From the NCBI GenBank assembly GCA_040220855.1, contig JAVJVZ010000061.1, positions 1 to 64,000 of the forward strand: a stretch of DNA of 64,000 bases. The letters run 5' to 3'. Numbering within the stretch: position 1 is the first letter of the stretch; each line of letters starts with the position of its first letter. Shown in pieces: positions 52,311 to 61,102 of this stretch. The notes beneath the pieces were generated by a model. It was not told where the DNA came from and ran no database searches. It was given only the letters and a program-made list of their open reading frames with translations. The DNA comes from JACKNG01 sp040220855 (GTDB lineage Bacteria > Pseudomonadota > Gammaproteobacteria > Ga0077536). The position numbers were made by a program, and so were the translations under genes.

Positions 52311-53836
52311 GCAGCGAGCTCGACCACCGGCGGCGCCGGTGGCTTGACCACTTCGTAACCGCAGCGACGGAGGTCGTCGAGCGTCCACATCCGCTTGGGT
52401 TCGAGCACCGGCTGCGCGATCAGTGTCTTGCCGTCCTCGCGCACGAAGCCCATGTCCAACGTCACGTCGGCGAGATCGAAACCGGCGTAGCGATCGAGAA
52501 AACCCTCGAAGCCCTGGTAGTGATCAGGATCATTGACGAAGATCTCGTGGCAGCCTTGGGAGCAGAAGATGAAGTTCTCGCCGTTATGGACATGCGAGCG
52601 CCCAGTATTGGTCGCGGGCGTGGGGAAAATCGTCGGCAACTGGCACACCTGGCAGAAATTCGGCAAGCCGCCGAGCTCTTTGATGATGAGCGCGTGATCC
52701 TCGGGATTCGTCATCCGGTTGTAGGCTTCCCAGAACGAGCCGTAGTTCTCGTACCACCCCGGGTACTTCTTCTCGAACCACTCCATGTCCGCCGCCGTCA
52801 TAGGATCGAAACGGTGGTAGAACACGGGCCAGGCGCCGAAGAGATAGAGGGCGCCCGAATGCGACAGCCAGTCCTGATCGGAGATCATGCGGTCGAGATG
52901 CTTCGGCGGCTTGATGCCGTAGCGGTCGAGCTTCTGGTAGAACCCGCCGTAGAACTCGTCGAACAGCCAGCGCATGTTCATTTCCTTGGCCGATTCCTGG
53001 CGGTTGCGCACGAAATAGTCGGCGAACAGATTGTTGCCGATACCGAAGCTCATGTGCGTGCGCCACGACCACTTGTCGAGCGCGTCCTGGATCAGCGGGA
53101 TGTTGCGATCGTCCTGCAGCAGGGTGGCCAGCGTCGCCCAGCCGTTCGCCATGTGCCGCGCCTCGTCCGACTGGATGGTCAGCATCGTCGAGGCCAGCAT
53201 GTCGTCGCCGTGCGCCGCCGCCGCTGATGACAGGCCGACGAAAAAGACATTGGAGTACGCTGTCTCGACGAACACCTGCAGCCCAAGCGAGGTCTCGACC
53301 GGATCGCAGGTCATGAAGTCCTCGCACATGGAGCGGAAGATACCGCCACCGACGCTGCTACCGGCCGCGTGCAGGGCGACGTCGTAGCCCGCCGGGTCGC
53401 GCCAGCTGCGCATGTGATGGCGCAGCGTGTTCATCTCGAGCTGCGTGTGCCGCATCTCGTCGAGCACCTGCATCATGTAACCCTGGCGCAGCTCCATCGG
53501 CGCCACCGTGCGTGCCATGCGCCCCATCTGTCGCCCGGCCGAGTACTCGATCGCGGACAGGTTCGACAGGCCGAACTTCATGCCTTCCATCCAACGGGGG
53601 TCCGCCTCGCCGTGGCTCAGCCGGCTTGCGGCCTCGAGGATCGCGTAGTGGCGGTTGTCCTTCTCCTGCTCCATCTTGAAGTACTCGCCAACAGTCGTCT
53701 TGAATGGATCGAGCGGTTTCAGGCCTTCGAGATGAAACCGGGTCTTTTCGACCAGCTTCTCTTCCGGCTTGATGTAGGTGGGGTCCCAATCGATGGATTT
53801 AACCCGGTCGTAGGCTTTGCTGAGTGATGCGGACAT
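52307..53836 (-). CDS. prmA: soluble diiron monooxygenase hydroxylase alpha subunit (PrmA-like)
   Basis: This 509-residue catalytic subunit belongs to the soluble diiron monooxygenase family. All diiron ligands are in place: E97 (AIEYSAG), E127 and H130 (LDEMRHTQ), E191 (FVETAYS), E225 and H228 (SDEARHMANG). The C-terminal half has WFEKKYPGWYENYG, two Cys pairs of a YHS-like site (FCQVCQLP; FCSQGCHEIF) and KRMWTLDDLRR, which strongly resemble propane monooxygenase PrmA. Group membership is therefore likely the propane/cyclic-ether type, not toluene or phenol. The substrate is inferred. Confidence 0.93.
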   Translation of the reverse strand: MSASLSKAYDRVKSIDWDPTYIKPEEKLVEKTRFHLEGLKPLDPFKTTVGEYFKMEQEKDNRHYAILEAASRLSHGEADPRWMEGMKFGLSNLSAIEYSAGRQMGRMARTVAPMELRQGYMMQVLDEMRHTQLEMNTLRHHMRSWRDPAGYDVALHAAGSSVGGGIFRSMCEDFMTCDPVETSLGLQVFVETAYSNVFFVGLSSAAAAHGDDMLASTMLTIQSDEARHMANGWATLATLLQDDRNIPLIQDALDKWSWRTHMSFGIGNNLFADYFVRNRQESAKEMNMRWLFDEFYGGFYQKLDRYGIKPPKHLDRMISDQDWLSHSGALYLFGAWPVFYHRFDPMTAADMEWFEKKYPGWYENYGSFWEAYNRMTNPEDHALIIKELGGLPNFCQVCQLPTIFPTPATNTGRSHVHNGENFIFCSQGCHEIFVNDPDHYQGFEGFLDRYAGFDLADVTLDMGFVREDGKTLIAQPVLEPKRMWTLDDLRRCGYEVVKPPAPPVVELAA

Positions 53837-53886
53837 GATGATTTCCTCGTTCGAGCCGGCCGAAAGCGCTTCGGCATTCGGCGCTG

Positions 53887-54186
53887 TCAGGTGCTGAGTG
53901 CTTCCTTGATGTAGACGCGGTCGTCCTCGACGTCGACCTGCCCCGTGTAGCTCGCCAGCACCACCAGCAGAGTCGGGACGTCATAGGGCCGGCCCAGTTC
54001 CTCCTCGATGCTCTCGATCGACAACATGATGCGTCCGCTGCCGCTGATCGTGAGGTACGAGCCGTGATCTTCTATCGCGATGCTCTCGTTGTCGGTGCAG
54101 GCGGCGTTCGCGATCGCGTCGGCTTCCTCGCCCGCCATGAGCTTGGCGCTGACGGCGTGGGTTTCTTGCAGGCTCATGGCGTTCAT
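53887..54186 (-). CDS. prmD: diiron monooxygenase coupling (effector) protein, MmoB/PrmD-like
   Basis: This is a 99-residue coupling protein that binds the hydroxylase and tunes substrate access. The MmoB/DmpM fold is recognised in AVSAKLMAGEEADAIANAAC, YLTISGSGRIMLSIESIEEE and VLASYTGQVDVEDDRVYIKE. The start overlaps the beta-subunit stop (ATGA). It lies between the beta and alpha genes, unlike the standard prmABCD order in which it is last. Confidence 0.9.
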   Translation of the reverse strand: MNAMSLQETHAVSAKLMAGEEADAIANAACTDNESIAIEDHGSYLTISGSGRIMLSIESIEEELGRPYDVPTLLVVLASYTGQVDVEDDRVYIKEALST

Positions 54187-55217
54187 GCCGCGTTCTCCTG
54201 CGGAATTCTCAGGCCGAGATCTTCAATCACTGACCACCATGGCTCGCGAACGGCGGACAAGGCGTCATCGAACCGCCGGACCTCGATTTCGGGGAGCTCG
54301 AACAACGGTGCTAGCGCCGTTACGGCGCGCATGACGCGCGGCGTCCACTGTTCGAGCCAGCTCTGCAGCACTGCGGCGTTGGCCGCGTTCTGCCCGCGCA
54401 GGAAGCGCACGAGCTCCGCCGCCGCTTCCTGGCGGAACTGGCGATCCGTCTCCGCCCCCTCGGCGATGACAGACGTCACCGCATCTCCATGGCGCGGTGC
54501 GAACCGGAGCACGAGCTCACGCGAGAACAATGCCGAGAACAGCGGCTCGTAGACGAGGTTGATGACGAAATCGATCTCGCCCCAGTCACGCGATGCCATC
54601 AGCAACTCAACCACCTCGCGTGCCGGCTGCCACACCGGCGACTCCATCCACAAGGTCTTGCAGGTCTCGTCGCTGAATCCGGGCAGGGCCGACTCCAGCT
54701 CCATGCAATAAAGCGCGATGTCCTGGGCGTGGCGGTCTTTCTCCAGGCCCTGGAAAACCATGGGGCTCGCAACCACGTCCGACAAGGCCTCGCGCTGTGC
54801 GTACGACAGCGCCATGAACAGCCCGTACTCCGGAAAACGATAAGTGGCGTAGTGCGTGGCGAGGAATTCGCGCCATCGTGGCGTGGTCCCGGCGAATGTA
54901 CCGGCACGGCGCGCACCCTCGATGGCACGCTCGATAGCGTCACCCAGCGCCGCCTGGCGTGTCACGAAAGGACGGAACCATTCCTGCGCCGGATCGCGAT
55001 ATTTCCACCAGTCATCCGCTTTCAGCGCGGTTGAATTCTCGTCCCATGAAGGCCTGCCGCTGCAGTCGCGGTTGAACCAGCCCTGGGTGGCGTAGTTCTT
55101 GGGATCCCATTGCACGTGCAGCGTGACTTCCTCGTACTGCGTGGCGCGGCGTTTCGCCGGCTCCAGGTATCGGAACGGCACGACTTTTCCGCGCGCTCCT
55201 CGGGTTGAGTCAACCAT
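54183..55217 (-). CDS. prmC: soluble diiron monooxygenase hydroxylase beta subunit (PrmC-like)
   Basis: This 344-residue subunit is the non-catalytic helical partner of the hydroxylase, in the same ferritin-like fold as the alpha subunit but with the metal ligands lost. Family segments include QYEEVTLHVQWDPKNYATQG, DWWKYRDPAQEWFRPFV and LKLxxx-like RFPEYGLFMALSYAQREALS. EWFRPFVTRQAALGDAIE is typical of MmoY/PrmC. It is the first oxygenase gene of the operon, located 96 bp after the Baeyer-Villiger gene. No gamma subunit gene is present, as expected for the propane group. Confidence 0.9.
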   Translation of the reverse strand: MVDSTRGARGKVVPFRYLEPAKRRATQYEEVTLHVQWDPKNYATQGWFNRDCSGRPSWDENSTALKADDWWKYRDPAQEWFRPFVTRQAALGDAIERAIEGARRAGTFAGTTPRWREFLATHYATYRFPEYGLFMALSYAQREALSDVVASPMVFQGLEKDRHAQDIALYCMELESALPGFSDETCKTLWMESPVWQPAREVVELLMASRDWGEIDFVINLVYEPLFSALFSRELVLRFAPRHGDAVTSVIAEGAETDRQFRQEAAAELVRFLRGQNAANAAVLQSWLEQWTPRVMRAVTALAPLFELPEIEVRRFDDALSAVREPWWSVIEDLGLRIPQENAA

Positions 55218-55313
55218 GTGGTTCTGCCTCTCTCGGTCAGGTTGTGGTGTAGTTGCCGTCGAGCGCGGGTTCGTCGCCCGTGTGCAGCAACGAAAGTACG
55301 CACACGCTGTCGG

Positions 55314-56987
55314 TCACTGCCGGAACACGAAGCCGTCGTAGCCTTTCGCCGCGACGTCGTCGCACTTTTCCCGGTAGGCGGGTGCGCCGCCCGCATACAG
55401 CAGGAACCTGCGCTTCTGACGCCCGGGGATGTTCTGGTTGATGCCCATGAACCAGGAATCGGCGGTCGGGAATAGCGTGCGCGCGGCGGTCTCGTCGACG
55501 TGATCGGTCCAGCGCTCCTCGGCCGCGCGCGTCGCCTCGATATGTTCGTAGCCATGTTCCCGCATGTAGCGGATAGCGTCGGTCACCCACTCGACGTTCT
55601 GTTCGATGCACCGCGGAATGTTGCAGAACGTGGCGCCGTTGTGCGGGCCGACAAGGGTGAAAAAATTCGGGAATCCGGCCGTCTGCATGCCGAGATAAGT
55701 ACTCGGGCCATCGGCCCATTTGTCCTTCAGTACCTGCCCTCCTTCGCCGCGGATGTCGATGCGGTTGAGCGCCCCCATGACCGCGTCGAATCCGGTAGCA
55801 TAGATGACCATGTCGAGCTCGTAGGCCGCCTCGCCGGTCCTGATACCCGTCGGCGTGATCCGCTCGATGGGAGACGCGGCAATGTCGACGAGGGTGACGT
55901 TGTTCTGGTTGTAGACTTCGTAGTAATTCGTTTCCATCGGCACCCTGCGGGTACCGAAGCCGTGGTTCTTCGGGATCAGCTTTTCAGCGACCACCGGGTC
56001 CTTTACCCGTTGCCGGATCTTGTTCGCAATGAACTCGCTCAACAGGTCGTTCGCGCGCTGGTCGGTCATGGTGTCGAAATAGTTGCCGAGCCAGATACCG
56101 AAGCCCGGCTCCGCGTACAGCTTCTCGAAGAACGCTTCGCGCTCCTCCGGCGAAACATCGAGCGCCGACTCGCGCACCATGCCGTGGAGGAATCCGCCGA
56201 AGGTCTCGTTGCAGCGCCGGAAGATGTCGGCGTAGCTCTCCTTGATGCGGCGCTGTTCTTCCTGGGTGATCGGCTTGTTGTGGAGCGGCGCACACCAGTT
56301 GGGCGTGCGCTGGAAAACGAACAGCTCCCCCGCGGTCTTGGCGACTTCCTGGATCAACTGGACGGCGGTAGCGCCGGTTCCGATCACCCCGACCCGCTTA
56401 TCGTCGAACGTGATGTCCTTGCGGCCACCGAAGCCATCCGGATCACGCGGCCACAGCGCGGTGTGATAGGTCTCGCCGACGAAATCGTCGATACCGTCGA
56501 TGACGGGCATTTGCGGCGCCGACAGCGGGCCGGTCGCGGAAATGACAAATCGTGCGCTGGCTTTTTCGCCGCTTTCCAACTCGACGTTCCAGCATTCGTT
56601 GGTGTCGTCGTAATGCGCTTTGCTCACGCGACTCTCGAACTGGATGTCGCGGCGCAGGTCGAATTTGTCGGCCGCGTGGTTCAGGTAACGCAGCGTCTCC
56701 GGCTGGGCGGCGAAATGCTCACTCCAGTCCCACTCCTGCAACAGCTCGTCGGAGAACGAGTAACCGTAGCTGTAGCTCTCCGAATCGAAGCGGCATCCGG
56801 GGTAGCGGTTCCAGTACCAGGTGCCGCCGATACCGGTCCCTGCTTCGTATACCCGTATGGAAAGACCCATCTCGCGCAGGCGGTAAAGCTGGTACATCCC
56901 GGCGATGCCGGCGCCAATGATGATCGCGTCGTAGTCGATCTCCGCCCCCGTTTGCGTACCGTCGCGGGCTGGTCGTTGTCTCGTCAT
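55314..56987 (-). CDS. Baeyer-Villiger flavin monooxygenase
   Basis: This 557-residue FAD- and NADPH-dependent enzyme converts a ketone to an ester or lactone. It has two Rossmann motifs, GAGIAG (residues 25-30) and GTGATA (203-208). Between them is the Baeyer-Villiger fingerprint F169-x-G-x3-H-x3-W-P180 (FVGETYHTALWP). The N-terminus also shows GTWYWNRYPGCRFDSESYSY, the family's second marker. It is the first gene of the minus-strand operon with the diiron monooxygenase. The pair implies hydroxylation of a hydrocarbon, oxidation to a ketone by an alcohol dehydrogenase elsewhere, and oxygen insertion here. Confidence 0.95.
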   Translation of the reverse strand: MTRQRPARDGTQTGAEIDYDAIIIGAGIAGMYQLYRLREMGLSIRVYEAGTGIGGTWYWNRYPGCRFDSESYSYGYSFSDELLQEWDWSEHFAAQPETLRYLNHAADKFDLRRDIQFESRVSKAHYDDTNECWNVELESGEKASARFVISATGPLSAPQMPVIDGIDDFVGETYHTALWPRDPDGFGGRKDITFDDKRVGVIGTGATAVQLIQEVAKTAGELFVFQRTPNWCAPLHNKPITQEEQRRIKESYADIFRRCNETFGGFLHGMVRESALDVSPEEREAFFEKLYAEPGFGIWLGNYFDTMTDQRANDLLSEFIANKIRQRVKDPVVAEKLIPKNHGFGTRRVPMETNYYEVYNQNNVTLVDIAASPIERITPTGIRTGEAAYELDMVIYATGFDAVMGALNRIDIRGEGGQVLKDKWADGPSTYLGMQTAGFPNFFTLVGPHNGATFCNIPRCIEQNVEWVTDAIRYMREHGYEHIEATRAAEERWTDHVDETAARTLFPTADSWFMGINQNIPGRQKRRFLLYAGGAPAYREKCDDVAAKGYDGFVFRQ

Positions 56988-57035
56988 TCGGCCGTACCTC
57001 CCCTTTGCAGCGGTGCGCCCCCGCCGAACGCTATA

Positions 57036-57083
57036 TTGATAAGATTGTTAATAACACCAGCGCTATAGTGACAACCTTGTCAA
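57036..57083. promoter_or_regulatory. tandem operator candidates upstream of the Baeyer-Villiger/diiron monooxygenase operon
   Basis: Two related 16-bp sites, TTGATAAGATTGTTAA (57036-57051) and GTGACAACCTTGTCAA (57068-57083), agree at 11 of 16 positions. The second contains a perfect palindrome TGACAA-CC-TTGTCA. Their centres are 32 bp apart, about three turns of the helix. They fill the 111-bp space between the operon start (56987) and the divergent TetR gene (57099), the place expected for a TetR-type operator. Confidence 0.65.
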
Positions 57084-57098
57084 TAACTCGATGGGGCA

Positions 57099-57731
57099 AT
57101 GATGCGACAAGCCGCCAGAGGCGCGCGCCGGAGAGCGCAACGACTACCGCCGGAGGAGCGTCACAGGCGCCTGCTCGCCTGCGCGCTCGAGGTATTCGCC
57201 CGGCTCGGGGTCGGCTCCACGGTGCATGCCGACGTCGCCCGCGCGGCAGCGGTGTCGGTTCCGACCGTTTTCACCTACTTTCCGACCCGTGAAATCCTCA
57301 CCACCGCCGTGCTCGCGGAGGTCGAGCGCTTCCTCCTCCAGCTGATGGCCGAAAGCGTCACGGGCGAACCATCGAGCGCGGCGCGGATCGGCGATATCTT
57401 GCGTGCGTTCGCCCATGCCGTCGACGACCACGCCGATTACATCCGGGTATGGATGGACTGGAGCACGATCGTCGCGGAGCCGACCTGGTCGCGCTACATC
57501 GCCTTTCAGGATCGCATTCTCGCAAACTTCGAGGAATTGATCGCGCAAGGCCAGGCGACGGAAGAAATTGATCGGGGCGTCGACGCCACCATGGGCGCGC
57601 ACCTGATCATGGGCTCGGGGCACATGATCGCTCAGATGAAGTTCCGCCATCGCGACGACGGCATGATCGAGCACTTCATCGACACCGTGATCGGACGGGC
57701 GTTATTCGACGCTGCCGGCGCGACGCGCTGA
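57099..57731 (+). CDS. TetR-family transcriptional regulator
   Basis: This 210-residue TetR-family protein is divergent from the Baeyer-Villiger/diiron monooxygenase operon. The helix-turn-helix is FARLGVGSTVHADVARAAAV, then SVPTVFTYFPTREILTTAVL. The C-terminal ligand-binding part is helical, with a TetR_C-like YIRVWMDWSTIVAEP stretch. It probably represses the operon through the tandem sites in the shared intergenic region, with a pathway intermediate as effector. The regulation is inferred from layout. Confidence 0.9.
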   Translation: MMRQAARGARRRAQRLPPEERHRRLLACALEVFARLGVGSTVHADVARAAAVSVPTVFTYFPTREILTTAVLAEVERFLLQLMAESVTGEPSSAARIGDILRAFAHAVDDHADYIRVWMDWSTIVAEPTWSRYIAFQDRILANFEELIAQGQATEEIDRGVDATMGAHLIMGSGHMIAQMKFRHRDDGMIEHFIDTVIGRALFDAAGATR

Positions 57732-57799
57732 AGCACTTCGACTCGCGGGCCGGGTCGAAACCCGCAGCTCACCGCACGCGGGGGCCGGTGACGCGATAC

Positions 57800-58792
57800 T
57801 CAGCCTCGGCGCGCGGCGCGAGCACTCATCCGGTGCCACCGACGAAACGCGCGGCTGAACGCAGCGGGACTGCGATAGCCGAGCAGCTCGGCGATGCGTC
57901 CCAAGCTTAATTCGGAACGTTTGACGTGTCGCCAGGCTAGGTCCGCGCGCACCTCGTCGATCAGCGCGCGAAAGCTGGTGCCGGCCGCGGTCAGCCGGCG
58001 CTGCAGGGTGCGCGGCGAGATCGCGAGCGCCTCACCGATGGTGTCGATGGTGCAGGCGTCGTGGTGCACCAGGGTGCTCAGCAGCGCCTTCACCTGCGCG
58101 ACGACGGCGACGCCGTGGCCGGCCGTCTGCCGCAGCATCGCCTCGTGTACCGCGCGCCGCTCGGCACCCTCCCCCATGCGCGCGGAAAGCGTCGGCCGGT
58201 CGACGAAGACGGCGTCACGCTCACACCCGAAGGCGACGCCCGGCCCGAAGAACGCGACGAACGGCGCCGGGTCGTCCGGGACCTGCCGTAGCTCGACCCG
58301 CCGCGGCTGCCACCGGCGCGGCAGGTTCTCGCGCACGAACAGACAGATGCAGCCGAGCGTGAGATTGACGGCCTGAGTAGTACCGAAGCGGCCAACGGGC
58401 AGGAAGGACGATGCCAGCCACAGGCCGTCGCCGGCGCGCTCCGCGCGCAGCGAGCCGGCGTCGGTATAGAGTCCGTAGAGCCGCACGAAGTCGGTCAGCG
58501 CCTCCTCGACGGTGTCCGCAGCGCGCATGATCATCCAGCCCGGGCCGAGCATGCCGAGCGGCAGGCGGCGCGCGTGCAACAGGCCGAAGTCCGCGCGCCG
58601 GCACGCCACCGCGGCCAGCTCCAGGTAGTCGATGATGCGGCGGGCTTGCACGAAGAGCTCCGGATCTTCGAACACCCGCGCCGGCAGGCCGGCCCCGCGC
58701 GCGACCGCGTCGGCATCCGCACCCAGCTCGGCGAGCAGCTCGCGTGCGCCGATCAGGCTGCCGCTGATGAGGACCGCATTTTCGACGCCCAT
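57800..58792 (-). CDS. AraC-family regulator with an arabinose-binding-like N-domain
   Basis: This is a 330-residue AraC/XylS-family activator of the OruR/ArgR-like group with the PF12625-type N-terminal sensor. The sensor includes FGLLHARRLPLGMLGPG and LRLYGLYTDAGSL-like FVRLYGLYTDAGSLRAERAG. The C-terminal double helix-turn-helix is TIDTIGEALAISPRTLQRRL, then SLGRIAELLGYRSPAAFSRA followed by FRRWHRMSARAAR. It is divergent from the amidohydrolase gene, with two direct repeats between them. The inducer is unknown. Confidence 0.9.
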   Translation of the reverse strand: MGVENAVLISGSLIGARELLAELGADADAVARGAGLPARVFEDPELFVQARRIIDYLELAAVACRRADFGLLHARRLPLGMLGPGWMIMRAADTVEEALTDFVRLYGLYTDAGSLRAERAGDGLWLASSFLPVGRFGTTQAVNLTLGCICLFVRENLPRRWQPRRVELRQVPDDPAPFVAFFGPGVAFGCERDAVFVDRPTLSARMGEGAERRAVHEAMLRQTAGHGVAVVAQVKALLSTLVHHDACTIDTIGEALAISPRTLQRRLTAAGTSFRALIDEVRADLAWRHVKRSELSLGRIAELLGYRSPAAFSRAFRRWHRMSARAARRG

Positions 58793-58808
58793 GACCGTGA
58801 CGCTATAT

Positions 58809-58838
58809 GCAAAGTTTGTGTCGCGTCAAGCAAAGTTT
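58809..58838. promoter_or_regulatory. 21-bp-spaced direct repeats, AraC-type binding site
   Basis: GCAAAGTTT occurs at 58809-58817 and again at 58830-58838, a period of 21 bp. AraC-family proteins classically bind such direct repeats two helical turns apart. The site lies between the AraC-type gene and the amidohydrolase. CATAAT at 58855-58860 just downstream could be the -10 of the amidohydrolase promoter. Confidence 0.65.
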
Positions 58839-58915
58839 AGAGACAAGCGGCCACCCATAATAGACGCTGAGGTCACCACGCCCGCACGTCCGCGGCGTCA
58901 AGAGGGGAGAAACAC

Positions 58916-60697
58916 ATGGCTCAGTTCGACATGGTCATCAAGAATGGCACCATCATCGACGGCACCGGGCTTCCGCGCTTCCGCGGCGACATCGCCATCC
59001 GCGGCGGCCGCATCGCGAAAATCGGCAAGGTCGACGACACCGAGGGCGCCGAGGTCATCGACGCCAGCGGCCTCATCGTCGCGCCGGGCTTCGTCGATCT
59101 GCACACGCATTACGACGCCCAGATCCACTGGGATCCCTATTGCACGATCTCCGGCTGGCACGGCGTCACCTCGGTTGCGATCGGCAACTGCGGCTTCGGC
59201 TTCGCGCCGGCAGCGCCGGACAAGCGCGAACGCCTGCTGCAGATGATGACGCGCACCGAGCAGATCCCCTACGAGTCCATGGTCGAAGGGATGGGGCTCG
59301 ACTGGGACTGGGAGACGCTGCCGGAATGGATGGACCACCTCGAGCGGCTGCCCAAGGGCGTCAACCTGCTCAATTACGTGCCACTGAACCCGCTGCTGGT
59401 GCACGTTCTGGGCCTCGACGACGCCAAGGCCGGGCGCGAGCCAACGGCCGACGAGATGGGCGAACTCAAGCGCCTCATCAACGAGGCGATGGATGCGGGC
59501 ATGATGGGATGGAGCTGCCAGCGTCTCGGCGCCCACTCGATTCAGGCCGATCACGACGGCACGCCGATGCCCACCGACATGGTCTCTCCGGAAACCCTGT
59601 ATGCGTTCGCAGACGTGCTGCGCGAGCGCGGCGAGGGATTCGTCGAGATCATCAACGCCACCGATGGCGATCCGGTGCGCAATGCCAAGCCCGAGGACCG
59701 CCGGGTGGTGGAAGAGATCGCCCGGCGTTCCAATCGTCCGGTGCTCTTCAACGCCGTGCTGGCGATGGACGATCCGGGTTGCGACGACGTCCACAAGCGC
59801 GCTATTGCATGGCTGAACAACTGCTTCGAGCAGGGCCTGCAGGTGTACGGCCAGGCGGTGACGGTGCGCGCACCGTTCCACTTCACCCTCGAGCACTGGA
59901 ATCTCTACGATTCGAGCCCGGCGTGGAACGACGCCACCCAGGGCACCAACGAGGAGCGCATCGCGAAACTGGCCGACCCCGAGGTGCGCAAGCAGATGAT
60001 CGCCGAGGAGGAGATCCTGGTCACCTCGGGCGTTGGCGGCCCCATCGAACTCCTGATAGTGCAGGAGACGCCCGATTATCCGGAACTGTCACACTACGTC
60101 GGCCGCAAGCTGTGCGACATCGCCGCGGAGGAAGGCAAGCATCACATCGAGGCCATGCTCGACATCGCGCTCGCCGGCGATCTCAAGGTTGTTTTCCGCA
60201 CCAACGATCTCGCCAGCCTCGACGCCAACAAGGTTGGCGAGCTCGCCCGCTGCCAGTACGTGATCCCGGGCATCTCCGACGGCGGCGCCCACACCAAGTT
60301 CTTCACCGGCGGCTCGTTCCCCACCGACATGATCGCCTGGCTGGTGCGCGAGACCGGCCAGTTGACGCTCGAGCAGGCGCACTACCGTCTCAGCTACCTG
60401 CCGGCGCAGGCGGCGGGCTTCCTCGACCGCGGTTTCCTGCGCGTCGGCGCGCCGGCGGATATCGTGATATATGACTACGAGAATCTGCGGCGCGTACCGG
60501 AGGTCGACTACGAGGTGGCTTGGGATTTCCCGGCGAACGAATGGCGTCGGGTCCAGCGTGCCGAAGGGTATCGCTGGATCATGGTGAACGGCGTGGTCAC
60601 GTTCAAGGACGGCGAGTGCACGAACGCGACGCCGGGACACCTGTTGCGGCTCAATCGCTGGGACGATGCCGGCGAGCGACTTGCGAGCGCTGGTTGA
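58916..60697 (+). CDS. amidohydrolase, N-acyl-D-amino-acid deacylase-like
   Basis: This 593-residue metal-dependent hydrolase of the D-aminoacylase/COG3653 type begins MAQFDMVIKNGTIIDGTGLP after AGGGGAG. The metal-binding HxH motif is FVDLHTHYDAQ. NCGFGFAPAAPDKRERLLQM is family-typical. Later features include GISDGGAHTKFFTGGSFPTD, where the catalytic Asp lies, and FLDRGFLRVGAPADIVIYDY at the C-terminus. It sits alone downstream of an AraC-type site, so it is probably an inducible catabolic hydrolase. The substrate, an amide or a cyclic ketone-like compound, is unknown. Confidence 0.9.
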   Translation: MAQFDMVIKNGTIIDGTGLPRFRGDIAIRGGRIAKIGKVDDTEGAEVIDASGLIVAPGFVDLHTHYDAQIHWDPYCTISGWHGVTSVAIGNCGFGFAPAAPDKRERLLQMMTRTEQIPYESMVEGMGLDWDWETLPEWMDHLERLPKGVNLLNYVPLNPLLVHVLGLDDAKAGREPTADEMGELKRLINEAMDAGMMGWSCQRLGAHSIQADHDGTPMPTDMVSPETLYAFADVLRERGEGFVEIINATDGDPVRNAKPEDRRVVEEIARRSNRPVLFNAVLAMDDPGCDDVHKRAIAWLNNCFEQGLQVYGQAVTVRAPFHFTLEHWNLYDSSPAWNDATQGTNEERIAKLADPEVRKQMIAEEEILVTSGVGGPIELLIVQETPDYPELSHYVGRKLCDIAAEEGKHHIEAMLDIALAGDLKVVFRTNDLASLDANKVGELARCQYVIPGISDGGAHTKFFTGGSFPTDMIAWLVRETGQLTLEQAHYRLSYLPAQAAGFLDRGFLRVGAPADIVIYDYENLRRVPEVDYEVAWDFPANEWRRVQRAEGYRWIMVNGVVTFKDGECTNATPGHLLRLNRWDDAGERLASAG

Positions 60698-61102
60698 CGC
60701 ACAGCAATCGCGCTCACCATCGAAAATGCGCAGCGTTTCTGTTCAATCCTGCTACAAGCGTTGCGGTTTTGAGATCGTTGACCACGAGGTTTCGAGCGTG
60801 ACGTGATGCACGCCAACGAAACTGTGACAAGACTCGATTACCACTGCATCGGCGCGATTCCGTGAGCACGGCCACCGGGGTACGCTCATTGTCGTACCCC
60901 GGTGACGCTATCCCCCACTCTCGCAGCGGCATCAGGCGCGCTCGTTTCGCGCTTTCGATTGATGGCTCAGCACGCGCCGGACAAGTTCGCGCCGATGCGC
61001 TTGCCGCGCGGTTCGCGACCGGTGAACCCTCCCGCGTGCACGTACGCAAAGTATGCAACGTTGCCCACGCCGCGGACCCACGAAGGCCTCCCGGCTGGCC
61101 TG
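60698..61102. other. non-coding stretch after the amidohydrolase, containing one strong hairpin
   Basis: About 400 bp lie between the amidohydrolase and the convergent flavin monooxygenase gene. ORFs cross it on both strands but have low-complexity Arg/Ala/Ser-rich content and no ribosome binding site. The only clear structure is the 12-bp-stem hairpin at 60873-60904. Confidence 0.5.
60873..60904. repeat. strong inverted repeat (12-bp stem, 8-base loop)
   Basis: CACCGGGGTACG and CGTACCCCGGTG form a perfect 12-bp stem around the loop CTCATTGT. There is no T-run after it on either strand, so it is not a textbook intrinsic terminator. It may still end transcription of the convergent genes, or be a dispersed palindrome. 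Confidence 0.7.
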
